Source of the DNA: Sphingobacterium gobiense
Lineage (GTDB): Bacteria; Bacteroidota; Bacteroidia; Sphingobacteriales; Sphingobacteriaceae
DNA length: 64,000 bases
Assembly: GCF_002980575.1 (NCBI RefSeq)
Contig: NZ_PVBS01000001.1
Coordinates: forward strand, 1,984,001-2,048,000
Reading direction: 5' to 3'
Shown here: piece after piece, positions 26,230-34,939 of the stretch
Layout: every line of letters begins with the position of its first letter
How positions within the stretch are numbered: position 1 is the first letter of the stretch
Made by a program: the position numbers and the translations under genes
The notes under the pieces: model-generated
The model's database searches: none
The model's input: the letters and a program-made list of their open reading frames with translations, nothing else
What the model was told of the DNA's origin: nothing

Positions 26230-28956
26230 ATGACACGTATAAAAAAAGTTTTAAGGTTAAACGTATTATTCCTTTCCTTGTTTACCTGTACACAACAATT
26301 CGTAAATGCACAAAATCCATTTTGGGAAAAAGTTAAGGAAACATCGCCAACCCTTGGTGTAGAGCAGGGCACCACCAGCTTTATATTACCCCAGTTAAAG
26401 GTTGGTATATTGCACGCATCTCAAACCATAGCGTCTTTGAAACTGAAAGACGACCAGCTTTTTGATTACACACCGGACGAGCTATTGACCAAACGGGACC
26501 GTGATAAGTTTTTTCATTTAGGAGATATCAATCTTTCCATACGTCCTGTCGGCGAGCTTAGCTGGCAGCATTATTCTTCAGCAGAAAAACGCCGTCCGGT
26601 CGTTCCGCTGAAGGGCACTCAGAATACGCTTGCAGCGGCCGACATCACCCCTACATTGAATAATATCCCGTTAAAAGTATACCGCTATTGGGACAACATC
26701 AACGGTAATCTGAGTTTACGTTTCGTTATAGAGAACAATACCAATCAATCCTTTGAAATGGGAAGTCTCGGCATCCCCATGATTTTCAACAACAATTTAG
26801 ATTGGAAAACGCTGGATAGCGCTCATGCTGATAATGTTTTTTTCGATCCTTATATAGGTATGGGGGCTGGTTACTTACAAGTGAACAGATTACATGGTGA
26901 CGGCCCAAGTCTCTTAGTTCTTCCGCAAGAGAATGCATCATTTGAGGCATACAATCCGTTAAATAGCGATCCTACCCCTCGTAGCATTACATTCGAAGGT
27001 TTCCATGAATGGATGGTGCATAGCAAAGCTCACGCAGAAACTGAATGGAAAGGTGTCGAACAATGGAATAACCCGACATCAGCTGTCCTAAAGCCCGGTC
27101 AATCCAAAACGTATGCGCTTCGTTTTATTTTGGCGCCCAGCATCAAACAAATTGAAGAAGAGCTTGTGCGCCAACAACGTCCAGTAGCAGTGGGCGCACC
27201 GGGCTATGTGCTGCCACAAAACAATCAAGCGAAATTGTTTCTAAAATACCACCGGAAGGTAAAGCATATGGAGGTTTACCCATCGGGTGCTTTGTCTATA
27301 CGGCCAGCAGCTACTACGTCCAACAAATGGGCCAGCTACAACATAGTCGGTCAGACATGGGGTAGAGCGCGTCTTACCGTGACTTACACGGATGGCCTGG
27401 TTCAAACTATACATTATAAGGTGATCAAACCGGAGCAACAAGTAGTCAGCGATTTGGGCCACTTCCTAACCACTAAGCAATGGTATGAAAACCCCAACGA
27501 CCCTTTCAAACGATCCCCCTCCATTATCAGTTATGATTATGAAACCCAGTCACAGATCACACAAGAGCAACGAGCTTGGTACGCAGGACTAAGTGACGAG
27601 GCAGGGGCTGCGAGCTGGCTCGCTGCCATTATGAAGCAGATATTGATACCAAATCCTGTCGAAATTAATAAAATCCAGCGCTTCGCGAACGAAACCATGT
27701 TTGGCAGAATACAACACAAAGAAGGTAAAGACAAATATGGTGTTGTAAAGAGTCTATTTTATTATGAACCTGATTCTATGCCGGAAGGGACATACAGTGA
27801 TAGTATCAATTGGAACACCTGGTCGGCTTGGCCCAAAAAAGAAGCGAATAACATAGGGCGATCATACAACTACCCCCACGTAGCTGCCGCCCATTGGGTA
27901 CTGTATCGTTTAGCGAGGAACTATAACAAACTCGTGTCGGACGAAAACTGGGAAACCTATCTCGACCGTGCTTATCACACCGCGTTGGCAATGGTGGAAA
28001 AAGCACCTCACTATGCCCAATTCGGACAAATGGAGGGAAGTATCTTTTTGATTATCTTGACAGACTTGAAAAAAGAAGGTCTGCACGAATCTGCGGAGAG
28101 GCTTGAAGAAATCATGAAAGAACGCGCCTTACATTGGAAATCCTTGAACTATCCATTCGGTAGTGAAATGCCATGGGATTCTACAGGTCAGGAAGAAGTC
28201 TACTTATGGTCACGTTATTTCGGGTTCGACGATAAAGCGCAGACGACACTGCATGCTATTTTAGCCTATATGCCTACCGTCCCGCATTGGGGGTATAACG
28301 GCAGTGCCAAACGGTATTGGGATTTTGTATATGGCGGCAAACTTTCCCGCATCGAACGGCAGTTACACCATTATGGTTCGGCACTAAATGCTATTCCCGT
28401 GTTGACTGCATACAGAAGTAACCCCGAGGATTTCTATTTACTACGTGTCGGACACGCAGGAACGATGGGCGCTTTAGCCAATGTTACGGAAGACGGATTC
28501 GGCCCGGCAGCGTTTCACTCGTACCCATCGACATTAGCAAACGATGGGATAAGTGGCGATTATGGCACCGGCTTTTACGGCTACGCAGTTAATTCGGGCA
28601 CTTATATTATCAAACACCCTGAATTTGGATGGCTTTCTTTCAGCGGAAACCTCACGGAAACAAAAAATACTGTTCAAGTGACACTCACATCTGCATCCAG
28701 GGCACGTTTATTTCTCGCCGAAGAAAAACTCTGGCTGACAACGGACGCCGGAGAAATTTCATCATTAACCTATTATCCCAGTACGAAAGAGATCGAACTA
28801 ACAATAAGCGGCGATTCCGTTGATATTGTCCCTCATGTGTTGTTAAACATCGAAGGTGAAAATGCGTATATAGTAGATGGTGTTCAAAAAGATAAACAGG
28901 GCCGGTACCCTATACCTAACACTTCCCGGAAAATTAAATTAATTCAAAAAAGATAA
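26230..28956 (+). CDS. Secreted DUF5695 family protein (six-hairpin glycosidase-like)
   Basis: I chose ATG 26230 (908 residues) because it opens a good signal peptide (MTRIKKVLRL, cleavage after VNAQ). The ATG 72 bp upstream would add a stretch that spoils it. The N-terminal part is a large beta-sandwich (about 30-330); the middle and C-terminal half (about 420-750) is helical, with features of an (alpha/alpha)6 barrel, and is followed by a small beta domain. The pattern GVEQGTTSF, HLGDI, FFDPYIGMGAGYLQV and EWMVHS matches what I recall of DUF5695, an uncharacterised family of large secreted Bacteroidota proteins. It is divergent from the AraC gene. An activity on the glycan of hydroxyproline-rich proteins is a guess from position. 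Confidence 0.75.
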   Translation: MTRIKKVLRLNVLFLSLFTCTQQFVNAQNPFWEKVKETSPTLGVEQGTTSFILPQLKVGILHASQTIASLKLKDDQLFDYTPDELLTKRDRDKFFHLGDINLSIRPVGELSWQHYSSAEKRRPVVPLKGTQNTLAAADITPTLNNIPLKVYRYWDNINGNLSLRFVIENNTNQSFEMGSLGIPMIFNNNLDWKTLDSAHADNVFFDPYIGMGAGYLQVNRLHGDGPSLLVLPQENASFEAYNPLNSDPTPRSITFEGFHEWMVHSKAHAETEWKGVEQWNNPTSAVLKPGQSKTYALRFILAPSIKQIEEELVRQQRPVAVGAPGYVLPQNNQAKLFLKYHRKVKHMEVYPSGALSIRPAATTSNKWASYNIVGQTWGRARLTVTYTDGLVQTIHYKVIKPEQQVVSDLGHFLTTKQWYENPNDPFKRSPSIISYDYETQSQITQEQRAWYAGLSDEAGAASWLAAIMKQILIPNPVEINKIQRFANETMFGRIQHKEGKDKYGVVKSLFYYEPDSMPEGTYSDSINWNTWSAWPKKEANNIGRSYNYPHVAAAHWVLYRLARNYNKLVSDENWETYLDRAYHTALAMVEKAPHYAQFGQMEGSIFLIILTDLKKEGLHESAERLEEIMKERALHWKSLNYPFGSEMPWDSTGQEEVYLWSRYFGFDDKAQTTLHAILAYMPTVPHWGYNGSAKRYWDFVYGGKLSRIERQLHHYGSALNAIPVLTAYRSNPEDFYLLRVGHAGTMGALANVTEDGFGPAAFHSYPSTLANDGISGDYGTGFYGYAVNSGTYIIKHPEFGWLSFSGNLTETKNTVQVTLTSASRARLFLAEEKLWLTTDAGEISSLTYYPSTKEIELTISGDSVDIVPHVLLNIEGENAYIVDGVQKDKQGRYPIPNTSRKIKLIQKR

Positions 28957-28982
28957 TCGGCTATTCCGGCTTCTGATTATTG

Positions 28983-29020
28983 ACGCAGATAGATTACTAA
29001 AAGTAAATATCTGCGTTTTG
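28983..29020 (+). terminator. Possible terminator after the DUF5695 gene
   Basis: ACGCAGATA (28983-28991) pairs with TATCTGCGT (29008-29016) and is followed by TTTG. The inner bases also pair partly. It lies 27 bp after the stop codon. The T run is short, so strength is uncertain. The rest of the 170-bp gap to the next gene shows nothing else. Confidence 0.5.
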
Positions 29021-29126
29021 CATTTATTACTCCCAATAAAAAAAGCTCCATATAAAAATTAAGGCAAGATAATTGCTTTCGTTATCCGGTTTTTAATGTA
29101 ATGCGTTAATAATTTAATACACAAAT

Positions 29127-29819
29127 ATGAAAAAAGGTATATTTTCCGCTTTTATTTTATTCGTTTTTTTCTCGACACAGGACGTCTTCGCTCAATTTTC
29201 GCGTCCCATAAGTGTCGGTGCAGGAGCAGGTGGTACAATGGTTTGGGCTGATTTAGGAAATACGGATACGCGATTTGCGGGATACGTAGAAGCAGAAGGA
29301 TTAATAACCCCTTTTATTTCCATTGGGGTTAAAGGAGAAAAAGGGGTGTTAAGCGCTTATGGATGGAACAGTGATTTTGAGAACCGTTATCACGCCATTA
29401 ATGCCAATGCGAAAGTTAGACTTGGCCAGTTTTTATCCCTTCCACCTAACTACAGTTATTATACACTAGGGGCCAGTACATTCAGCAAGATACTTGCCAA
29501 CATCTATATAGGCGCCGGTGTGGGAGTCATGAAAAATAGTATTGACCACCGCATAGATCCTAGTTACCGGACATCTATCGAAAATGTCGGTGGAGAAATT
29601 TCAGAAGATTTAAACTCCCATCAATTGGCTATCCCGCTCAACATAGGACTAGACATACCTATCGGACGCACACTATACGGTCCGCGTTGGGCAATAAACA
29701 TCAATTATCAGCAATCTCTGCTTCCCAAAGATAACGTTGATGGTGTTATTAATAGCAAGATGGATCAGTATTCCTATCTTTCTGTAGGTGTAAAATTAGC
29801 CTTGTTTAACCGTAATTAA
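29127..29819 (+). CDS. Outer-membrane beta-barrel protein next to gldK
   Basis: A 230-residue exported protein: signal peptide MKKGIFSAFILFVFFSTQDVFA with cleavage near residue 22, then alternating hydrophobic strands with many Gly/Tyr/Asn and a terminal aromatic strand (YLSVGVKLALFNRN). This fits an eight-stranded outer-membrane barrel of the OmpA/OmpW-like class. It is not PorP/SprF, which is about 100 residues longer and has a different start. It lies 26 bp upstream of gldK in the same orientation, so it is probably co-transcribed and may be an accessory of the type IX secretion machine. Function is unknown. Confidence 0.75.
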   Translation: MKKGIFSAFILFVFFSTQDVFAQFSRPISVGAGAGGTMVWADLGNTDTRFAGYVEAEGLITPFISIGVKGEKGVLSAYGWNSDFENRYHAINANAKVRLGQFLSLPPNYSYYTLGASTFSKILANIYIGAGVGVMKNSIDHRIDPSYRTSIENVGGEISEDLNSHQLAIPLNIGLDIPIGRTLYGPRWAININYQQSLLPKDNVDGVINSKMDQYSYLSVGVKLALFNRN

Positions 29820-29845
29820 TATCGAACATCCATAGCTTATAAATA

Positions 29846-31144
29846 ATGAATAAGAAGAATTTGAGACACAGATTATCCCAGCCTCGAACTATTGTTATCG
29901 CTTTGTTAACATCCCTAATAGTTGTAGCAGCTTGTAAATCGAACAATTTTTATAGCGCGCCAAAAGTATCCGCTTTTAGAGGCGGTAAACTTCCCGCTCC
30001 TCCTGGCATGGTTTATGTTCCATCAGGAACCATTCTCTACAAGAGTTCATTGGACAGTGGAAATGTAGGCAAGAACATTAGTCTGAGCGCATTTTTCATA
30101 GACGAAACGGAAGTAACCAACAAGCAGTACCGTCAGTTTGTAAACTGGGTAGCGGATTCTGTCGCCGTGACAGATTATCTAAACGATGACCAATACTTTT
30201 TAGATATTGTCGGTGAAGACGGTCAACGCCGAATTGATTGGAAACGGGTAAAACGTGTTTCTCCTTTATGGAAAAGCAATGATCCCTCCATCCAAGAACG
30301 ATTGGCGCCGATGGTGATTATGAAGGGAGCACGTAGAGCGTTAAACGAAGAAATTGTTAAATATCGCTTTTCGTATTTAAAATCAAATGGGCGCGAAGAA
30401 ACGGAGTATGTTACCGATACCGTTCCAGTGATGCCTATAGAGGATATTTGGTCAAAAGATTTCCCGAATGCACAGCTAGCCTCTATGGATGCCAATTACT
30501 TTACCCATGAGTCGTTTGATTATTACCCTGTGGTTGGCGTCACCTGGAAACAGGCGCGTGCCTATACCGACTGGCGGGGAAAAGAATTGATGGCAAGCAT
30601 TATGAAAAATTCTTATCTGAGCGGCTATCACCTTACATTCAGTTTACCGACCGAAGCGCAGTGGCAATATGCCGCGGAGGGGAAGTTGGATCCGCGTGAT
30701 ACCATATCAGGAACTCGATTGACGATTGACGGAAAAGAAGGTAAAAAGAAACTAGCCGTCAACTACAAACAGGGAGAAGGAACGTATTCGCAAGATGGAG
30801 CAACCTTTACGGTACCGGCTAAGTCGTATACACCGAATGCATTCGGCATTTACAATATGGCTGGAAACGTTGCCGAATGGACACTCGACGCCTATAGCCC
30901 TTCTGCTATCGCTTTCGTCAATGACTTGAATCCAGTTCTGTTATATGATGCTAATGAAAGTGACAGTGACGCTCTTAAAAGAAAAGTGGTAAGAGGTGGT
31001 TCGTGGAAAGATAACGGTGAACAGTTAAATAGCGAAACACGTAATTATGTCGTCGAATATGAACCTCATTCCTATATCGGGTTCCGCTGTGTAATGTCCG
31101 CTTTTGAAATGCCAACAGATCAAAGTAAAACAAGGAGATATTAA
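29846..31144 (+). CDS. gldK: Gliding motility/type IX secretion lipoprotein GldK
   Basis: Outer-membrane lipoprotein that with GldN (PorN) forms the periplasmic ring of the type IX secretion system. The 432-residue precursor has a basic N-terminus, a hydrophobic segment and Cys30 (VVAAC) as lipidation site. The rest is a formylglycine-generating-enzyme-like sulfatase fold, recognisable by GMVYVPSGT, FFIDETEVTNKQYRQFV, the SLPTEAQWQYAAEG box and the final VVRGGSWKD and GFRCV. The catalytic cysteines of true FGE are not conserved in these homologues. gldN follows after 3 bp, but gldL and gldM, which normally come between, are on the opposite strand. Confidence 0.94.
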   Translation: MNKKNLRHRLSQPRTIVIALLTSLIVVAACKSNNFYSAPKVSAFRGGKLPAPPGMVYVPSGTILYKSSLDSGNVGKNISLSAFFIDETEVTNKQYRQFVNWVADSVAVTDYLNDDQYFLDIVGEDGQRRIDWKRVKRVSPLWKSNDPSIQERLAPMVIMKGARRALNEEIVKYRFSYLKSNGREETEYVTDTVPVMPIEDIWSKDFPNAQLASMDANYFTHESFDYYPVVGVTWKQARAYTDWRGKELMASIMKNSYLSGYHLTFSLPTEAQWQYAAEGKLDPRDTISGTRLTIDGKEGKKKLAVNYKQGEGTYSQDGATFTVPAKSYTPNAFGIYNMAGNVAEWTLDAYSPSAIAFVNDLNPVLLYDANESDSDALKRKVVRGGSWKDNGEQLNSETRNYVVEYEPHSYIGFRCVMSAFEMPTDQSKTRRY

Positions 31145-31147
31145 AAG

Positions 31148-32332
31148 ATGGAGTGTAGAATTATAAGAAATTTAGCAGAAATGAAAGCACTAATCACAAT
31201 CGTGTTAATATGCGGGTTTAACTATGCGATAGCACAACAAGAAGTTGATATTTCGCCGCAGCGGGACACCACGACATTGGATACGCTCACACAGGATGTC
31301 TTCTTAGGAAACGGACAACAGACTCCCTTATATGATACGGCGAATCAGGATATATTAATGGATACCATTCCAGTAACGGACGGTTTCTATCAAGCAAGTA
31401 ATCTGGAAGACGCGGTTCCGTTTTCCTATCCGAAAGTGAACATGAAAAATATCCGCTTTTACAAACGGGTATGGAGAGATATCGATTTATCTAACGAGGA
31501 GAATTATATTTATGCTATCCCGGGTGCGTCCTTAATTGAAGCGATCATGAAAGGAATGAATGAGGGAAAATTAACACCTTACAGTCCAGAAGACGATTCC
31601 TTCAAAACAAAAATGACCGCCAGCGAGGGTGTCGCACGTTTCGCCGATAGTGTGTTGGTTCCGATTTTTGACGAGGAGGGAAATCAGATCGATGCACAGA
31701 TGGCCTTGAATGAGTTTAACCCTGAGCGTGTTACTAAATTTAGAATTAAAGAGGATATTTTCTTCGATAAGCAGCGCGGTCGTCTAGAAACGCGTATTAT
31801 CGGTGTGGCACCGTTAATGGATATTTCTTCTTCTGCAGAGCTTGCAGAATCGGTGGGATCAACACCCGCATTCTGGCTATACTTCCCGCAATTGCGCTAT
31901 ACGCTTGTTAAGGTGGATGTCTCCGACCCAGATAGAGGTCTTTATGATATGAGCATGGACGACTTGTTTGTTCAACGCAAGTTTGCCAGCACCATTATCC
32001 GTGAATCATCGCCTAGCGCTATGCGCCAAGATGCACAATATGCGGAAAACGCACTACAGCAGTTGCAAGAAGCCCAACAGATCGAAGACAAATTGGAAGC
32101 GTATAAAGAAAAACTTTGGTCCACTCCAAAAGGCGTTAACGCCGAAGAACTTGAAAATTACCAACCGCCGGTGCAGCGACAAAATAACACACCGTCTACC
32201 AGCAATTCCTCTGGCACAACAACCACAACATCTCAAGAAGCCATGGAAGCAAATGGAACGGAAACCGAAGTGCAAGAAGAAAATCAAAGTACAGAACAAC
32301 AACCAATAGAAGAAACGGAAGAACTAGAGTAA
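31148..32332 (+). CDS. gldN: Gliding motility/type IX secretion protein GldN
   Basis: Periplasmic ring partner of GldK. The 394-residue protein contains the family core (IYAIPGASLIEAIMKGMNEG, then LTPYSPEDDSFKT; later FWLYFPQLRYTLVKVDVSDP), ending in a Gln/Thr/Glu-rich tail (about 330-394) that looks disordered. Two starts are possible: ATG 31148, with an AGGAG at 31133-31137, and ATG 31181 (MKALITIVLICGFNYAIAQ), which opens a cleaner signal peptide. It lies 3 bp after gldK, an obvious operon. The terminator at 32361-32394 is shared with gldM, which runs the other way. Confidence 0.93.
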   Translation: MECRIIRNLAEMKALITIVLICGFNYAIAQQEVDISPQRDTTTLDTLTQDVFLGNGQQTPLYDTANQDILMDTIPVTDGFYQASNLEDAVPFSYPKVNMKNIRFYKRVWRDIDLSNEENYIYAIPGASLIEAIMKGMNEGKLTPYSPEDDSFKTKMTASEGVARFADSVLVPIFDEEGNQIDAQMALNEFNPERVTKFRIKEDIFFDKQRGRLETRIIGVAPLMDISSSAELAESVGSTPAFWLYFPQLRYTLVKVDVSDPDRGLYDMSMDDLFVQRKFASTIIRESSPSAMRQDAQYAENALQQLQEAQQIEDKLEAYKEKLWSTPKGVNAEELENYQPPVQRQNNTPSTSNSSGTTTTTSQEAMEANGTETEVQEENQSTEQQPIEETEELE

Positions 32333-32360
32333 GCGTTAGTATTATACTAATATAACGAAA

Positions 32361-32394
32361 AAAAAATGCCACTCATGTTCGAGTGGCATTTTTT
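32361..32394. terminator. Bidirectional terminator between gldN and gldM
   Basis: A perfect 14-bp stem (32361-32374 with 32381-32394; core ATGCCACTC/GAGTGGCAT) has a 6-nt loop and A and T runs on both sides. It separates the two convergent halves of the gld set. Confidence 0.92.
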
Positions 32395-32412
32395 ATTAAC
32401 TGTAATTCCCTA

Positions 32413-33951
32413 CTAGTTCGCTGTTAATGCAACAGCATTCAATTGTCTTGGCGATCCGTCAGGTCCCACCGCGATAATATTATCAAATATCACTCTGGTG
32501 CCTGGAACAATTCCGTTGAGCGCTGTTTTCATACTGGAGCTTAACGTTCCCCCATTCGTAGAAAGGACGATAGCATCTGCCCTTGGTTTGGCGATGATCA
32601 TACTGAATTTAGTGACCTTAAATTTAGCATCAAAATCAAAGTTATCCAACGTTGCAAACACAGCGTTTTGAGCCTTCAGCGCCACCGTTGCCATATTTCC
32701 TCCGGTTTTTCCTCCGAACTTAGCAATCGGGTCTGGTATTCTTTTTACTCTAAATTCCGTAGTGCTCAACGTTTGCACTTTGCCTGGCGCTACTTCCGCC
32801 GAAACAGAAACCGTTGCTGTACCAGGCGAACTAACCGTAGCATTATATTTGCCACCAGAACCGGAAAGCCTACCACCGCCACCATTCAGGCTTACCCGAA
32901 TTTTATCCGTCGGTGTACCAGGAGCAGAGACAGACAGCGGGTTGTTGACACCGATATAAAGCACATTCATTTTATCCGGTGAGACAACAGCTGAAGGTCT
33001 GGCAACTTGATAGGTTTGTTCGGGTGTGTGATATTCTTTTACGGTTCCGTCCGTCTGTTTAACGTTAATCACCCCAGACCACTTAAAAACACCTTCCCGA
33101 TTCGTCGGAACAGTATACACGCCCTTTCCGTCCACGACGTTCAATGGTGCTCCATTGACCGTAATGGTTGGTTGTGATTTGGAATCAGACGCCGTTAGAA
33201 AAACCTCCGCAGTGTAAGGCTGTCCTTGAATCAAATAGGATGTTGGTGCAACCGCTACTGCTGCGAACTTGTCTAAATTCACAACCGCTTGATCCATTTT
33301 GCCCAAAATAAGCTTCACGACGTCCGATTCCGCATTCTGCGCATCAACTTGTATTTTGGTTAGTGTGGTCATGGCAGCTGTCAAGGGTGTTCCACTTCCA
33401 AAGTTAACTTCTTCCCATTTCCTTTTGCCATTCACAGCCTTTTCTGGATCTTGTGCTTCCAAAGAAAACGAAACAGATTTTCGGTCATCTTCATTCAATA
33501 GCGACAATAGTTTTTCACGGGTACTATTTATCTTCTCCTTTAACGCTGCCCCTCTTTTACCATTAATCATGAGATGAGGTGCTATATCGGCGTTTTCGCG
33601 ACGAACTAGGTCACCTGTATCGTCGTCGTATCCGCCACCTTGTTTCTCGAACTCATGTTTCAATTCATAAATGTATTGATCCAGTTCATCGACAACAGCA
33701 CGAGCCTGTTTAGCTTGTTCATAGATCGGTTTCGCCCGTTCCGGTTCTTCTTTTAGTTTTGTACTCTCAAATGCAGCAAACAGCTGTTCGACAGAATTGT
33801 CGACATTCGTTTTAGAAGCTTCCAGACTGTCGTTGATGTTCTTAAAAGCATCTAATATCGAGTTTGGTACATTTAATGCGAGTAAGGCTAGCAATACCAA
33901 ATATAAAATATTGATCATGCGTTGCCTTGGAGTCTCTCTTCCGTAAGCCAT
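32413..33951 (-). CDS. gldM: Gliding motility/type IX secretion motor protein GldM
   Basis: Inner-membrane protein with a single N-terminal helix and a long periplasmic arm; with GldL it forms the proton-driven motor that powers type IX secretion and gliding. The 512-residue protein begins MAYGRETPRQRMINILYLVLLALLALNV, the classic GldM N-terminus (helix at about 13-30). Helical-bundle and Ig-like periplasmic domains follow (about 35-220, 225-320, 325-410 and 415-512). It lies 31 bp after gldL on the minus strand. In flavobacteria the order is gldK-L-M-N on one strand; here gldLM face gldKN. Confidence 0.95.
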   Translation of the reverse strand: MAYGRETPRQRMINILYLVLLALLALNVPNSILDAFKNINDSLEASKTNVDNSVEQLFAAFESTKLKEEPERAKPIYEQAKQARAVVDELDQYIYELKHEFEKQGGGYDDDTGDLVRRENADIAPHLMINGKRGAALKEKINSTREKLLSLLNEDDRKSVSFSLEAQDPEKAVNGKRKWEEVNFGSGTPLTAAMTTLTKIQVDAQNAESDVVKLILGKMDQAVVNLDKFAAVAVAPTSYLIQGQPYTAEVFLTASDSKSQPTITVNGAPLNVVDGKGVYTVPTNREGVFKWSGVINVKQTDGTVKEYHTPEQTYQVARPSAVVSPDKMNVLYIGVNNPLSVSAPGTPTDKIRVSLNGGGGRLSGSGGKYNATVSSPGTATVSVSAEVAPGKVQTLSTTEFRVKRIPDPIAKFGGKTGGNMATVALKAQNAVFATLDNFDFDAKFKVTKFSMIIAKPRADAIVLSTNGGTLSSSMKTALNGIVPGTRVIFDNIIAVGPDGSPRQLNAVALTAN

Positions 33952-33982
33952 TCTTTTCCTTTTTTGTTATAAAATGATTACC

Positions 33983-34798
33983 CTACACACGTGGCTGATT
34001 CATCGCCGTCAACATACCGCCATACACGGTATTCAAAGCAGCCAGGTTCTTAGCCAACTTGTTCACTTCTTCCTTAAATACCTTCGAGTCATCTAGGGAT
34101 TCATTGAAGTTTTTCATCGTATAACTTAAGCTTTCATAGAATTGATTCATGGATTGCAGATGGGATGCCGAATCACGTAATTCCCGCTCGTACATCTCGT
34201 TCAACGATTTCAGGTTGTTTGTGAGATTCTGTACCTGCTGGTGATAACCGGCGGTATCCATATTACTATTGGACATGGCTACGAGATTAGCCGATGCTTT
34301 GTCAAAAGCTATGCTGAGATTATCAAATTTTGAACTCGCATGCTTTAACTTTTCCGTAAACTCATTTGCTGCGAACGACACATCTGATATTTGGTTGATA
34401 GCCGAAACTTTATCACTGAAATCACGCAGGCCTCTTCCTAGATTTTCAATCATAACAGGCTCTATCTTCGCGTCGGCAAACATTTTATCTAATGTAGCTG
34501 TAGCTGACGGTCCCGCCACTTGATTTTTCTCAGCAAAAGACCGTTGCGGCAACTCTCCAGCGTAATTCTCATCCAACTCAGGATATACCCTCTCCCATGC
34601 GGGCTCTTTTGGAGGTGGATTGAACCCCATCAAGAAAAACAGAAAGGCTTCCACTGCCAAACCAATACCGATCATATAGTTGGCAAACGAGCCTCCTATA
34701 TAAAGTATTTTAAACAGAACACCAACAATAACGATACTAGCTCCCCAAGAGATAGCAACGTGTAACCATCTTGAATTGTCTTTTTTCTTTACGCTCAT
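33983..34798 (-). CDS. gldL: Gliding motility/type IX secretion motor protein GldL
   Basis: Inner-membrane proton-channel component of the GldLM motor. I placed the start at ATG 34798 (271 residues, MSVKKKDNSRW), since homologues begin with a short basic segment just before helix 1; the frame is open 22 codons further upstream without a sensible signal. Two helices (about 14-34 and 40-58) carry Lys30 and Glu50, the equivalents of the helix lysine and glutamate (K27, E49) shown to matter in Flavobacterium GldL. A long cytoplasmic coiled-coil region follows (about 110-265). gldM starts 31 bp downstream. Confidence 0.93.
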   Translation of the reverse strand: MSVKKKDNSRWLHVAISWGASIVIVGVLFKILYIGGSFANYMIGIGLAVEAFLFFLMGFNPPPKEPAWERVYPELDENYAGELPQRSFAEKNQVAGPSATATLDKMFADAKIEPVMIENLGRGLRDFSDKVSAINQISDVSFAANEFTEKLKHASSKFDNLSIAFDKASANLVAMSNSNMDTAGYHQQVQNLTNNLKSLNEMYERELRDSASHLQSMNQFYESLSYTMKNFNESLDDSKVFKEEVNKLAKNLAALNTVYGGMLTAMNQPRV

Positions 34799-34939
34799 AT
34801 TTTTATTAATTTTTAGTAGCATGATATTGACACGATCCCAAAGTACTAGCAATAAAAATACCACAAATTACGAGCAGCGAGATTTAAGTATTTTTCACGA
34901 CCTGCAGCATATCAGATAAAAACAGCACCTTATGTATCG

